A DNA stretch of 64,000 bases from Dipteronia dyeriana (GCA_032871835.1 CM065297.1:3970501-4034500), one strand, 5' to 3'; numbered from the stretch's first letter, positions 47,594-60,279 are shown. Made by a program: numbers and translations. Notes: generated by a model not told the origin, from the letters alone.

Positions 47594-49450
47594 TGTAGAC
47601 AGGGTCGGTCTTGACATTTTAAAGGCCCATGGTGAATTTTCTAAAATGAGCCCCTTAATCATTTTCATAAAAAAAAATTAATATATATACATATATAACA
47701 TGTTTTCATATATTTAGTCCAAAAATAATAATTTAATTAAAAATAAAATAATATCAAACGATAAATACATTTATTATGTAAGCAAATAAATTTCTCATAT
47801 ACGTAAAATAAAAATGTAACTAGAAGTTCTGGATTATTTATTAACATCAATTTTATACATCAAAATTGTCGCTAATAACTTAAAAAATTATAAAACATAA
47901 ACTACCCGAAATAAAGTGCAAAGTAAATTACAGAAGAATCAAAAATAGTTCGGCATTTGCAAAGATCCAAAATGTTCAACAATAGGTCTTCAATAATATT
48001 CAAACTCTCATGTAGTCCTACAAAACAAAATCACAGAATGGTAAAGAATATCAAAACATCATTTGAAATGTCTTCTTCTAGCATTTTGACAAGCAAATTC
48101 ATTAATAATATTTTCAACATCAATCTTTTCCAATATTTCATTTTCAATACATAAGATTGCTAACTCATTTAACCTTTCTTGTGACATAGCTGACCACAAA
48201 TAAGATTTCAACATTTTTAATTTCGAAAAACTTCTTTCTGCGGATGTCACGTTTACAGGTATAGTCAACAATATCCTATAAGCAATTGATACATTCGGAT
48301 AACAATCGAAAGCTTTTACAAACTCACGTATTTCAATGGCAGTCTTTATTTCTTTTGGTAAAACAAATCGTAACACTTTCAATTCAGAAAATAAATATTT
48401 AGAATCAACATCTAAAAATCTGTCATGTTTTAGAGCACATTCAAGATTTACAAAACACTCATTCAATTTATTATCATTTAAAGAAAGTAACTTCTTTGAA
48501 TTATATAAAAACCCGAAAATACCTTCAAATACTTGCATTTGTTCAAATCTACTCTTCAAAGAAGCAATAGCATTATCAGCTACAACAATGAAATAATTCA
48601 CCTTAAAAGATTCTTTAGCCGATTGTCCAATATCCTTATATGCATTCTTATAAAACTATTTCTTTCTACGGATTTAACGTTTTTTTAATAAAAATTGGTT
48701 CAATTTCCATATCACAGACAATACTTTTGGCATCAATCATTGTAGATGTAAACCCATTTCCAAATCTCTAATTCAACAAACATTCAAAACTGCTCTAACA
48801 AAGTTGAACACGAGCTGTGTAAACATTCAAAACATTCAAAATTTCAGTTTTCATTTGATTGTAAATAATCCAACAAAACAGAGGATGATAAACAGTGATA
48901 CAGAGGAGAAAAACAATGAATTAGTGAGAGGGAGAGGCATGCCAGGTTCAAGTCAAAGAAAAGTAGAAGTAGGAAATTGAAAGGCGGAAGCAAAAGAGAG
49001 TGACAGAGTTCGATTTCAAAAATTTAATGTCAAACCAATAATAAATTGACTTCGATGTTAGAAATACCAAATTAAACTAAATGAATCCAACTAAGAAAAA
49101 TTTAAGAGCACTACAATAAACTCATGATATAAGTAAGAATCACATAAAGGAGATAACCCAACCAAATCAAGTATGGTATGTGGATTTTATCGAGAGAGAG
49201 AGAGAGAGAGAAAAGGAAATGAACGATGATTGTCTGATTGATACAATTGGGAATTTGAAATCCTAGAAGGCTAATAGAAGAAAATGATATTGGGTCAAAG
49301 TATATTTAACTTGGGCCTCTCTTTTTTTTAAGTGTCTTTGACTTGGACCATTTAAAATGTTCATAGAATATTTAGTAGACCCATCATCATGTAATTCATT
49401 ATATATAAAATGGGATGTACTTACTGCTTTTAAAAATAGGCCTTGGGAGA
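47594..49450 (-). mobile_element. hAT-type element remnant
   Basis: Opens with CAGGGTCGGTCTTGACATTT, a hAT-like terminus of the CAGGGCCGG class. It contains the minus-strand hAT C-terminal coding piece at 48059-48601 and a (GA)n run at 49194-49213. The far end is not resolved; the boundary at about 49450 is a guess. Confidence 0.45.
48059..48601 (-). pseudogene. hAT transposase C-terminal dimerisation domain
   Basis: 180 residues. The C-terminal hAT dimerisation signature is clear: IAYRILLTIPVNVTSAERSF, then SKLKMLKSYLWSAMSQERLN and ELAILCIENE. In the family this domain mediates transposase oligomerisation. The upstream catalytic part is missing or degraded beyond 48601. It differs from the BED-type hAT nearby. 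Confidence 0.8.
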
Positions 49451-50751
49451 TGGCATGTCAAAGAAAAAATTAATAAAAAAAATATAGTTAATGTGTATTT
49501 ATTTGTGGATTGACATATTAGTAGTTTGGAATACAAGTTGATTTATAGAGTTGGAATGTTCACAATTACTCTAAAAATAATGTGGTAAAATATTATGGTC
49601 CTTTATTCAAGATTCAATAACAGTGTTTACTGTTTAGGAGTTAAAAAACTAATTTTAATTTTAATTGTACTAATAGTATTTTTCTAACATCCAAAAACTA
49701 TTTTATTTTAATATATATATATAAAAGTTTGTTTGATAAAATAAAGTAATAGTTAAATATAAATAAATGTATATATGTTTTGGAAATATTATAATAATTC
49801 AAGGTTTTAAGAGGGGAAACTCGAATCTACAATCTCGTGATATGGGTGTGAGGGGCATACAAATAGGTTAACTTCGTCTTGTTTGATATAAGCCTATGTT
49901 TGGTTGATATGTTTTAGTTATATGAATTAACACATTGATTATTTAAAAAAAAAAACATATCAAAAGTATAATATGGTATTAGAGTGATGTGTAAGATAAT
50001 TAATACGGTAAGAGAGAACAAAATTATTTAAATGAGAATAATGTTAGTTGAGATATAACATATATGTTATGCAGAGCCGGTCTTGAGGCTCTTGAGGTCC
50101 GGGATGAAAATATAAAAATTAGATCTCATGCTTATATTCATATTTTTTTTTTCAATATATATATAACATGTTTTTAAATATTTAACACTAATAACTAAAC
50201 TTAATAGCAAACAAACTAATAAATTAAAAATCAATCAATCACAGTGAAACATCGAAAGTTCAAACAAAACACTAAAACCTCAAATTCAAGCAACTGGCAG
50301 TCCTACAACCAGATCCGATCCCGAAGTCCTAATAGTTACTGCAAGATTGGTATTTTTTCCTGGAAAATACAATATAAAAAATAGTTACTCGGATTTGAAA
50401 ATAAAAACAGAAAAAGAAGAATATGAAAATTACATTCTGTCAATGGGATTGAATATTTGAATCTGTCACTACTTAATATTATATCTAATATATTATAAAA
50501 TAAACAGATATTTGAAAATAAAAACAGAAAAAATAAGAAATAGAATGTAAAGATTAAATTATAAATAGAATACTAGAACATTAAAATAAAAGTTACGAAC
50601 AAAAACGAAAATAGAAAATAGAATTATAGAAATTATCTGGAACTGGTGGACTGTGATTTTGAGTCTTTAAGAGAGACTATCAGAATATCAGATTAAGCGT
50701 GTGAGATATGAGAAATTGAGATGAGAGATCGAAAGAAATACCCAACCTGCA
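48602..50751. other. AT-rich transposon debris
   Basis: No gene. A further hAT-like terminus CAGAGCCGGTCTTGAGGCTC begins at 50074. Otherwise A-rich low-complexity sequence with no complete element identified. Confidence 0.45.
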
Positions 50752-51020
50752 GTACGAGATGAGTCAAATCCACCATTGAATAACACTACAAATACCCAAC
50801 CTGATACTTCATCAACAGTTGCGGAGGAAACCTCTGATGTATATCAAAGCACCCTTGCAATGAAAGCCATACGTGGTCTTCAAAAAGCTAGCTCCACCTA
50901 TAATCCGTTGTCCTTCTCATCTCGCCAGGATGATGACAGCGGTGGTTCTGTAACTGCTGAAAACTCTGATTCAAACTCTTCAACTGCATCGCAGAATGGG
51001 GGGATGATCAAGATGATACA
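50752..51020 (+). pseudogene. hAT-related fragment at the PHO1-c 3' flank
   Basis: Reads [39 protein letters not shown] and [20 protein letters not shown], and ends GATGATCAAGATGATACACACTG. The same segment (mutated) is in both palindrome arms next to the hAT catalytic fragment, where the Copia LTR interrupts it after GATGAT. A complete open frame of 96 residues exists here (50776-51066) but looks like transposon debris rather than a gene. Confidence 0.6.
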
Positions 51021-51662
51021 CACTGTAACCGGTCTGTTATACACACTTTCTATGAATTCCTCGTAACAGCACGAAACTGTAGAATAGTAGAGGTTTAACA
51101 TCAATGTTAATAATACTCGGATCAAATTGCTGCCCGGGTATGATTTTTGCAAAACAGTAACATGTGCACTTCTTCGTTAATGAAATTTTCCCTTCACTTG
51201 TTGATTGAAAAGCTGATATTCAATTAATTGACACATATAATTTAGTAGTGCTAAAAGTACTTCGAAGTCTGGACATTGGTGGTAGATTTTTTTTGATGCA
51301 ATGAACTCCATTTGCACTGTTCTTTTGGAAAAAAAATGACCTTTTCTCTTAACACGGTCCCTCAAAAAAGCATTGTTCAGGAGGGTTATCGCAATTATTA
51401 GATCGAGTCCTTGTTGATTCCAATTGCTGTAGCTAAATAGTTTTATTAAATTTTTAGGACACATAGCTACATTGTTAAAGCTTAGAGATGTAGCACTCTA
51501 TTGTACATTAGTCCTTTCTTTTCCTTTCAAACTACTTTACAATCACTTCCAATGACATTAAAAAGTCAACATATGAATAAAGGTAACAGCAAAAAGGAAA
51601 GAACATATATGTGTATTTTTATCTGCTAAAATTCAATCTTCCATCAGCTCTTTTCTCCATGT
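51021..51662. other. PHO1-c 3' flank
   Basis: Homologous to 4490-5114 and 38458-39082 with numerous differences. Non-coding. Confidence 0.5.
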
Positions 51663-54600
51663 TTATACACTCTTGTCCTCATCATCTTCGTAGTTAAAAG
51701 GTAACGGTACCGTTTTGAATGCCCGATACTTCCCCACGTTGTTTAAGTGTTCATTCTCCAACCTGATCAATCAAAAATCCTTTGTCAGTACACAATTCAG
51801 CATTGCAGGTGAATTCTTTTCATGTTATTTCTTGCCTTTACATGTTAACGTTTTCTTCTGCTACAAATAAGTAGTGCTAGTCGCAGAGCATACCTGAAGA
51901 AATTCCATATGCCTCGGCGGATGATCTCCAAGCAGGCAAATACTGCAATCAATGCTGTTCTATGCAAGAAAGGTGCTTGTCTGAAGCCTAATACTGTCTG
52001 CATCCAAGCAAGTCTCAGTATAATGTTCAACACCTGCATGTCACCCAACAAAGTTATGATTGTATCAATTTTAAATTCTTAAGGCCTGACAAAAAAACTT
52101 CAGGGTCAGAGAATTATTCTTTATATATATATATATTCTCAAATTGTCAAGGCAATATAAATGGTAGAAGAAACTGAGTCATATATTCTGTTACCATGGC
52201 TATGAAGTAAACATTTTTGTTTGGCATAATAAGTTTGTTTCTCAACCAACGGTTTCTTGAGCTTCGCCGCAGAAGACCCCAATCGATGACAATATCCCAA
52301 TACGTATTAGCAATTGTTGCAACAACTGAACTTGCTATGGCCAAGATCAGAAAAGTTTGCCCTGGCCAGAGCTCGTAGATGGTCCTTGTCGAAAGAGCAA
52401 CAATAGTTGAGAGGTATCTCAGTCCATTCAAGAACTGCATTCCATTTTTCTCTTCAAACAAGCGTCTAACACACTAGAATAACAAAATATGAACGTGAGT
52501 TTTTAAAATCTATGGAACGGCTGATAGTTGAGAGAATGTAAATTACCTGCAGGAAGCGGAACCAAAATGGTATGATTGCAACAACCAAGTAAAAAATATT
52601 AAAAAGATCACTTTCTCTGCACCTGTTTGATCTCCTTAGGAAGTCTCCCCAACCGTAATAGCAAACATAGAATTCCAAACTTCTCAAAGCTTGCACCTGA
52701 ATGAACTTCAGATTAGTAAATCAATTTATAATTACAAGTGCCAATATGATGATGCTTTTACTAGTATTGTCTAGTTTTTTGTCATGAGTCATGACCAAAG
52801 GATTCCTGACGACTTCTGGACCAGACCTGACTAGAGAGAGACCCATAATATCTAACCTGACTAGTGAGTTGATCTGCCAAGAAGAAATCTTGAAGAGTAA
52901 CCTACATACACCCAAATGAATAAATAAATAAAGAGGAAAATTTTACGGTCACAACATGAAATTCATTCGTATCTTTCTATGTACAAGCTTCTTTAGTCTT
53001 GGTACCTTATAAAGAGGTGCACAAATACTATGAATTACACATTGGATTAGGAAGAATCGACTTGAACGATATATGATATTGAATGGACAAAATGTTATGA
53101 GAATCACGACCTGCAATAGATATCACTGTTTTAAAAATATCGAACGATACTTTGTGAGTTTGTATAGTTGAAACTGATAAATTATGAAACTTACAATTAG
53201 TAAAACAAGAGGGACTATTTCAGTTATGGCTTTAAAGTTTCTGGTTCTTGGATCCATCTCCATATCCAAATTCGAAAGGATACCACCAAACGTAAGTACA
53301 GCAAGCGCTGAACTAACAAGGAGTACTTCTCTATAACCCAACTCAGTTCCTTGCTTGAAGCCAAAGATGAATGAATAGTTTATGCGATAACGCTTCCAAA
53401 AGTATATGTTTCCAGCATACATGAGCAAATGAAGGAAAATATATCCGAAAAAACTGTATAGTGGGAATATGTTTTCCATGTACTGATGACGCCCAGGACT
53501 ATTTAGAACATCTCTTGCATGGATACTCACAATAACAGCAACTAGAAGCGCTATTGAACAGCCAAAGAAGGTACCTGCACATGTAACAACGTCAATTTTT
53601 TTAGTTTTGTCGCATCAAATTACAACGACATACACTTCATGACGAGGAGAGATTTCTACCTAATAAAAATGTAATTATATGTCTTTCCTTCTTAGCTTTT
53701 GGTCTCAATGTGTTCGCTCCTTTTCTATGATTTCCATTTGCAAAGTGTTTAACAAATGAATCCTCAACTCTTTCCATGAGTTTGGTGACCTGCAAACATG
53801 GAGAGTTAAATTTGGCAGCAAAAGGACACACTGTAACACTCCACTGTACTGAACGAAAAGGACTCTCATCGATCTACAACTGACCTCGTTGGAACTTCCA
53901 AGATAAGAATTATCCACCATCTTTAAGTAAGCTTTTGATGCATTCCGCGAAGTGATCTGCATATTTTGTGTAAATTAGTCCAACTGAAGCCGTATTAAAT
54001 TTTGGAAAAGCAAAGAAACGCACCTTGTCGTACTTCTTCAAGATCTTGGAGAATGCCAATTGATTCAAAAAGCTGATATATACATCAAATTAAACCAGAA
54101 AAACACTTCAAATTGTGTTGTGAGTAGTACAATTGAAAAACAACAACAACAAAACAACCATGTAATTACCAGTAGCTTTTCAGAAGCCGAAGCTTCTGAT
54201 AGAACACTACAAAAGCCTGTGTCATCAGTTCCTCTGCTTTCTTTAGCTCGGATTTGCTGAATGTTATGTCTGAAATTGAACCCGAGAGAACACCCCTTAA
54301 TGTCGATACAGGAGTTTCAGGCTCAATTTTGATCTTAACATGATCCAGGACATCCAATGAAGCCGGTCTAAAGCTCTTTAATGATCCCTTTCCTCCATTT
54401 TCATTGCCTATTGTGCTCTCCTCCTGCAAGTGTCCTTCACTGCTCATCTCAACTTCTTCAATCGTACCCATCCGCGAGTTCCCTTCATGTTACAAACACA
54501 CTTTAAACTCTTGGAAAGATTGTTTAATCTAGAGACTTCAACATTAACATACCATATAAGATACCAATTCATTCTAATCAGGTATGAAATGAGAGAGAAT

Positions 54601-55329
54601 CAAGTTACATAAAAAGAGAATCAGGAAAGGTCACTAATTAGTAAACGCGCCCACAACGTAAAGAACAATCAAATTAACATCATGAACATTAAACTTAATG
54701 ATTGCTCTCTCTTTCTCTACGGTCTATGAACATGAGTAGATGACAATTTGAAGAAACTGGTTTCCATTACCTGGTTTTCTAGCATTGATGGGATGAACCG
54801 AACCCGAAGAAGAGGAAACATCATTACCTGCAAGAGCACCCAAAAGCACAGGATCCTCAACTTTGGTCCTGAGAGCAATCAAGGCATCCATTTGCTTACT
54901 CAATTCATCAGCTTCAGACATCACTTCCTCCACTTTGTTCTTGTAAAAGCTAACAACTTTATTGAACTCATCATCAAGTCTTCCAAAAAACACAACCTCA
55001 TGCTCTCCTGCTTGATCAGAAGACAACAAAAACTTAGTCTGATACTGCCCATCTGCTTCCACAGAATCCACCAGAATGGCTTCGTCCTCGTTAGACCTCG
55101 GAGAGTCTTTATGCCTGCCGCCTCTGCTCGTTAGACCACTAAAAGCTCTATAGAGTGAGACCCTCCTCTTCAAAGCTCCATTTGTGGTTGCTACCAATGG
55201 AGATATTGGTGCATTTTTTTGCTTGGAACGCAAGACATCTTTCAGGATTGTCTTCAAGAAGTTGTAATCCATGTATGCTTCTCTCCATTCTTGCACCAAC
55301 TGTGCTGCAAACTCTTTTCCGAATTTCAT
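51663..55329 (-). CDS. PHO1-like: PHO1-family phosphate exporter (SPX-EXS), copy c
   Basis: Exons (minus strand): 54771-55329, 54170-54482, 54024-54072, 53885-53956, 53660-53789, 53195-53574, 53006-53110, 52857-52901, 52547-52696, 52195-52473, 51894-52033, 51663-51762. All GT-AG; exon lengths identical to copies a and b; 773 residues, no stop. It is the most diverged of the three in the SPX exon (for example SPLVATTNG and [19 protein letters not shown]) and in the EXS exons ([21 protein letters not shown]). Family role: SPX-regulated phosphate export through the EXS domain. Changes are substitutions that keep the hydrophobic and charged character, so it is likely functional. Intron 8 lacks the paired palindromes. 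Confidence 0.93.
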
Positions 55330-55848
55330 CTTTTTCTTTCAAATCAAAACAATAACAAAATGCTTTCTCTTTTTTTTGTCTCTCTAGGTGATTATAATGA
55401 TCAACACATACACACCCACACACCCTTTTAAAAATTTGACGACTCTTCCTTGTTTTTCTTCATTTATGACACTTGAGTATAAGCCTTAGTCCACAGCACA
55501 CCACTATTGTCTTCAAGAAGTTGTAATCCATGAAGACCGTTTCCTCTGCAATAAATCTTTGTACTATATATATGTTTAGTCATCTAACCAAAGTAATTAA
55601 CTTAAGCGTGTACGGTCTTGAATCTTGTTCAAATTTTTCTGTTTGTCAATCAAGTAATAAAATTTTCTGGAACTACACACTGTCCTGAAAGTTACAATTT
55701 TTTATTTTTTTTTGTCAATTCTATCAAATGAAGGAAGGAAGTAAATAAATATCTATATTCCATCCAAATATAAAAAATAATATCCAGATATTTTAAGGAT
55801 ATTAAACATATTTATGATATAAATTAAAGTTCATAGTTGGAAATGAGG
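55330..55848. promoter_or_regulatory. PHO1-c 5' flank, proximal part
   Basis: Alignable with the a and b promoters. Contains a short duplicate of exon-1 sequence (CTTCAAGAAGTTGTAATCCATG at about 55512, also inside exon 1 at about 55252). Confidence 0.5.
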
Positions 55849-56979
55849 GGGTTCGAAAAATTAATGCATCTTTTAGGGGCATTTTTGTGGAAATATCACA
55901 ACATTAATAAATCATGTTTAAAAGACATCATTTAAAGTGTGGAGACGAAAATATCAATAACATCACTGTTGTTGTGAAGAAAGAGATAAAAAGTAAAGAG
56001 ACAAAAAGTGAATCGACGGCTTCGTTTTCACGGCGACGGTACCGAAACTTGGAAACCAGTGTCATTTGGAGAGTTGAACAGAATATTGTAATCAATCGAG
56101 GTTAGTTGAGCTAGAATTTGTATCGTTTTGGTTGTTGATTAATTGAATAAAATGTTAGATTAGGTTTTATTTGTGGATCTGAGAATGAAAATGGATATGA
56201 GAATGAAAATGGGTTAGGTTAGGGTTTTGTAGTTGTTAAAAGTTATTGAGGAAAATAAAATCGAGCTTTTATTTGTATTTGAGGTTTTGTTTTTCGAGAT
56301 TTTGACATGTAATCGAGTTTTTATACATAAATTTCGAGCTTTTATATAAAAACTAGGAGCTTTTGTACAAAAGCTAGATCCGAGTATACAAAAGCTCGAT
56401 CCGAGCTTTTATAAAGAAGCTCCGAGCTTTTATAAAAGCTCTGTCCGAGCTTTTATATAAAAACTCTGTCTATCCGAACTTTTATAGAAGCTCTGAGCTT
56501 TTATAAAGAAGTTCCGAGCTTTTATAAAGAAGCTCCGAGCTTTTATTTGACAGTTCGAGCTTTTGTAATTATATTTCCAGTCTTGTAAGTATTGACCAGA
56601 AAAAAAAATCTTAGGGGGCGTTGCACCCTGTGCCCCCCAGGAATCGACCACCATGAGCTCGGCGGGGAGTTTGACCCCCGAATGCGTCTACGTAGTCCTA
56701 CTAAACTAATTATCCAATGAAGATGCATTGATAATGTTATGATGTTTAACCTCCATTAGAGGTCTGTTAAATAGACCTCTATGAAGAATATGAAATAATA
56801 AAATAAAATCTTCCAAAATTTCAAAGTAAGAGCTGATTGAAGTACAAAAACAACTTTTAAGGATATTTTGGACAGTTCATCATAATATGTGCATTCTAAA
56901 CATAAGTTATTAAACTGGTGACATCATCGCAATACAAGAAAAAAAAATTGATAATCCTCACCGTTTCCACGAAATGAGG
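55840..56979. mobile_element. 1.1-kb insertion in the PHO1-c promoter region
   Basis: Insert 55849-56970 is flanked by GAAATGAGG (55840-55848 and 56971-56979), a 9-bp target duplication. The a and b promoters have the empty site (GAATTGAGGAGGC). A 9-bp duplication suggests a Mutator-like element, but no terminal inverted repeats are evident. It contains the 56330-56570 repeat and no recognisable gene. Confidence 0.65.
56330..56570. repeat. GAGCTTTTATA imperfect tandem array
   Basis: About ten iterations of CCGAGCTTTTATAAAGAAGCT-like units of 20-30 bp. Each unit contains AGCTTTTAT(A)AA-AGCT, an internal inverted repeat. Confidence 0.8.
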
Positions 56980-58119
56980 AGGCTAACATATAACTTTGAA
57001 GATTGTGTGCTCAAAATGTATTTTAATATAAAATTTTGAGAAGATAAATAAGATATTAGACATGTGGATCAAAATAAATAAAAATAAATAATAAAAAAGA
57101 AAAAATATGAATAAAAATTGACATTAGGATAGAAACAAAATGCAATATTAATTATGGGGAGACAAGAAGAATGTGAAATGATGTGATTCTCTATCAGCCG
57201 AAAAGTGGAAAAATTCAAAAACATGCCAGTAGGACAGACGCGTTCTGATATTAAATTGGCATGAAATGAATGGTTGCAAGCTAGCTTTTTCAACATACTG
57301 TGATTCGTCAAACTTACGTTGAAAAACCAATTTACAATCTTAAAATATTGTAATTCTGTTAAATACAATATTAAATCGGTCAAGAGGGTTTTTTATTAAT
57401 TTAAAAAAGTATTGTTTTAAGACACTTTATTTGCGGGCATCCCATTTGATACTTTTCTAATGTGAATATTTGGTTGAATACCCTCAAACGATTGGATCAG
57501 ATTGGATTGGATTATAATCTTATCTAAGCTTAGAGATATATGTTCGGAAATGCGAATGATTCTAAAATAATCATTTTTCTTATCAAGTTAGGTACTCTAG
57601 TTAAATTGTTTCATTCGAATCTCTACCATATACATTTTATAAAAATGTATAACAAGTTTTTCAATACCTCAAGTTAATGAAAATTATAGTAACGCTTCTT
57701 GTATCTAAAAATTATATTTATCCCGAGTTTTCCGATGCCTCCAGTTATTTTCAACAACTACTGGTCTACAAGTTATCGAAAACTATAGGAAAATTATATA
57801 TATACTACAAGTCCTGTATATTAACATAATTGTCTTTCATTTTTTGCTATTCTTGTTCAATAAATTGTATCTAGAAATTTATTTCAAAAAAGAAATTGCA
57901 TCTAGAAATCAATCAGTCAAATTCCTATGACATAATAATTTTCAATTTCTTGAGATTGAGGGCTTAAAAAAATAGTTGAAGTTGAAGTTGAATTTTCAAA
58001 TGTTGTTAGCAAGAATTGAATTGCTGAGATATTCGGATATTCCCAGTGGCTTCCCCATCGCTATAGTGAAGTTGATATGAAGCCCAAACCAATTCAATGC
58101 CTCTTAGACCTTTTGATCA
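56980..58119. other. Distal PHO1-c upstream, non-coding
   Basis: 56980-57250 continues the shared promoter homology (GCTAACATATAACTTTGAAG, GCAATATTAATTAT). After that, AT-rich sequence with no recognised feature. Confidence 0.5.
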
Positions 58120-59669
58120 TTTATTCTAGGAAAAATATCATTTGGCCCCTGAACTTTACTTTATTAGAAAGGTGAGGACGGGGTTTGTCCATATTAACCT
58201 TTAATCCCCCCAAAATAGAGCTAATGGAAAAACAACCCCTTTTGTTTGGAATTCCGTTCATATTTGTAGTGATAGTTAAAATAGTGAGGGTAAAATGGTA
58301 AATGAATATAAATAAACAAATTAAAAATTAAAATCCTCTCTCTCATTGTTGTCTTCTCTCTTTGTTTTGTGGTGGCTTGTTTGGAAATCCTTGCTCCACC
58401 AGATCAGAATCTCCAACAGACTCCATGGAAAATCTCAGCTACAGCCGCCAAAAAAAAAACACCATAACAACCCACAAAAATCACCACCATCCACCACACA
58501 AAATCACCCAAAAACAGAGTTTCCACCTCCAAAATATAACCACCACCCCTAATCAAAAAACCAAAATGGTAATCAACTAGTCACCATCCTCAATCGAAAT
58601 CAAACCTCCCAACACCCATAAAACACGGTGGTGGCGGCGGTCCGGTTTTGGGTTTTGGGTTTAGTGGTTATGATGGTTCGAATATGGGTTTAAAAAAAGA
58701 TGGTTTTCTGGGTTGTGTTTGTAGGTGGATTTTGGGTTGTGTTTGGTTGTGGTTTCAGGGTGTTTGGTAATGGCGGTGTGGTAGTGGTAATGGTGATGGT
58801 GGTGGATTGAGTTTTTGTTTGGAATAAGTTTAGTTGATTTGTGTTTTGTGTTCATTGGGAAGAAATTGATTAGTCGGTGTTGGTGTTAGAGATGAGGCTG
58901 GTGATGAGGCTGAAGATGAAGAAGGAGTTGATGGTGTAGATCGACCAGCTCCTCTGTCCCACATGTAAATCAATTGGCTTATTCCTCTCACAAGTAGCTG
59001 TCATGAAGGAGACAAATTCTGTAAAAAAAATATATTTTTTCTTTTGATGTTGATGAAGATTTTTATGGTGTTGTTGATGTTATATTTTGTTGTTTAATGA
59101 AGGTTTTGTGGATGTTGAAGATTTTGGGGATTCTGTTGATGATGTTTTGTTGTTTATAATGAGGAGAATGGTAAGGATGATGGCAGAAGAGATGGATTTT
59201 TAATTTTAATTTTAATTTAATTAAAATTAAAATTAATTTTGTTTGAAGAGATCCAGGTGAATTTTTATTTATTTATTTTTTATTTAACTGATATTTTTAA
59301 TGATTAACAAGAAGAAAATTTAAATGAAAACATATGAAAGGAGAGATTTCCACCGGTGGATATCCATCTTTTTTTTCAATTGTGTTTTTCAATATATATA
59401 TTTTTTTGTTTTTTAATATAATTTTTATTTAATAAATATATTACAGGGTTAAATGGTCATTTTATGGAGAAAATTGAAGGATAAAACGGTCATTTGACCA
59501 TGAGTATTAATGGTCAATTGGTTTTTTGGATGAAAAAAGGTAACAGAAGGATAAGATTATACAATATTTCAATTTCAGGGGGAAGACCTATCAATATGGA
59601 CAAACTATATCCTCACCTTTCTAATAGGCTAAAAATTAGGGGGCAAAACTATCTTTTCCCTTTATTCTA
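58120..59669. mobile_element. Complete non-autonomous Mutator-like element (MULE)
   Basis: Element 58129-59660 lies between perfect 9-bp repeats TTTATTCTA (58120-58128, 59661-59669). Terminal inverted repeats of about 75 bp share TATTAGAAAGGTGAGGA and TTTGTCCATATT. The interior (about 58340-58980) is CT-rich then GGT/GAT-rich, unlike the ends, and resembles captured gene sequence (5'UTR-like CTCTCTCTC and a run coding GDEAEDEEGVDGVD on the plus strand). No transposase. Confidence 0.85.
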
Positions 59670-59789
59670 ATATGAGTTAGTTGAATGTTTCTATTTACTA
59701 TTTCGGCTGCTGCTGCTTCTTGTATTTAAATTGAAGAAAAAAAAATTCAAATGGGTTCACCAAGTCAACAACTACCAATATGTCCCCGA

Positions 59790-59935
59790 TAGTAACTCTC
59801 AGAACAACCATAGATGAGTCTCCCACATAGTGTTTTCATAGACAAAGGTATTTATTGAAATTCGAACTCTTGTCATAAAGTGAGGACCAAAGAGATGAGT
59901 GAACCGAGCTACAGCCTATAGCCTGGTCAGTTTTT
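59790..59935 (-). mobile_element. Probable tRNA-derived SINE
   Basis: Minus strand: tRNA-like TAGCTCGGTTCACTC (about 59910-59924), B-box-like AGAGTTCGAATTTC (about 59858-59871), then a body with TGTGGGAGACTCATC. The tail toward 59738 is T-rich on the minus strand. Target duplications not found. Confidence 0.5.
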
Positions 59936-59954
59936 TTACAAAAATATATACATA

Positions 59955-59959
59955 CATAA

Positions 59960-59996
<37 letters not shown>

Positions 59997-60190
59997 GTAT
60001 TATTAATGAAAATTGTCAAAAATAATCAAATCATAATGTGCATTATTGTTTTTAGCTAGATCCATTATTTATTTTTATATTATTTTAAATTAAAATTAGT
60101 ATTAGTATTAGTATTATTACTAAAAATCGTTAGAAATAATCAAATCACAACGTGCATTATTGCTTTTAGCTAGATCCATTGTTTTTTTTT
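59955..60190. repeat. (TA)n and a 110-bp tandem duplication
   Basis: (TA)n at about 59962-59990. Then the unit ATTAGTATTATTA...TTTTAGCTAGATCCATT occurs at 59995-60066 and again at 60106-60180 with a few changes. Confidence 0.75.
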
Positions 60191-60279
60191 TTATTTGTAA
60201 CCATTTATTATAATTTCCTTTCACTCTACAAACAGTAAATTACAATATTATCATTTATAATCTTTTTCATTTTTAGAAG

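Noticed and set aside
50776..51066. 96-residue intact open frame as a host gene
   Set aside because: Sequence family is shared with hAT-linked fragments in the palindrome arms, where it is broken. Most likely transposon debris.
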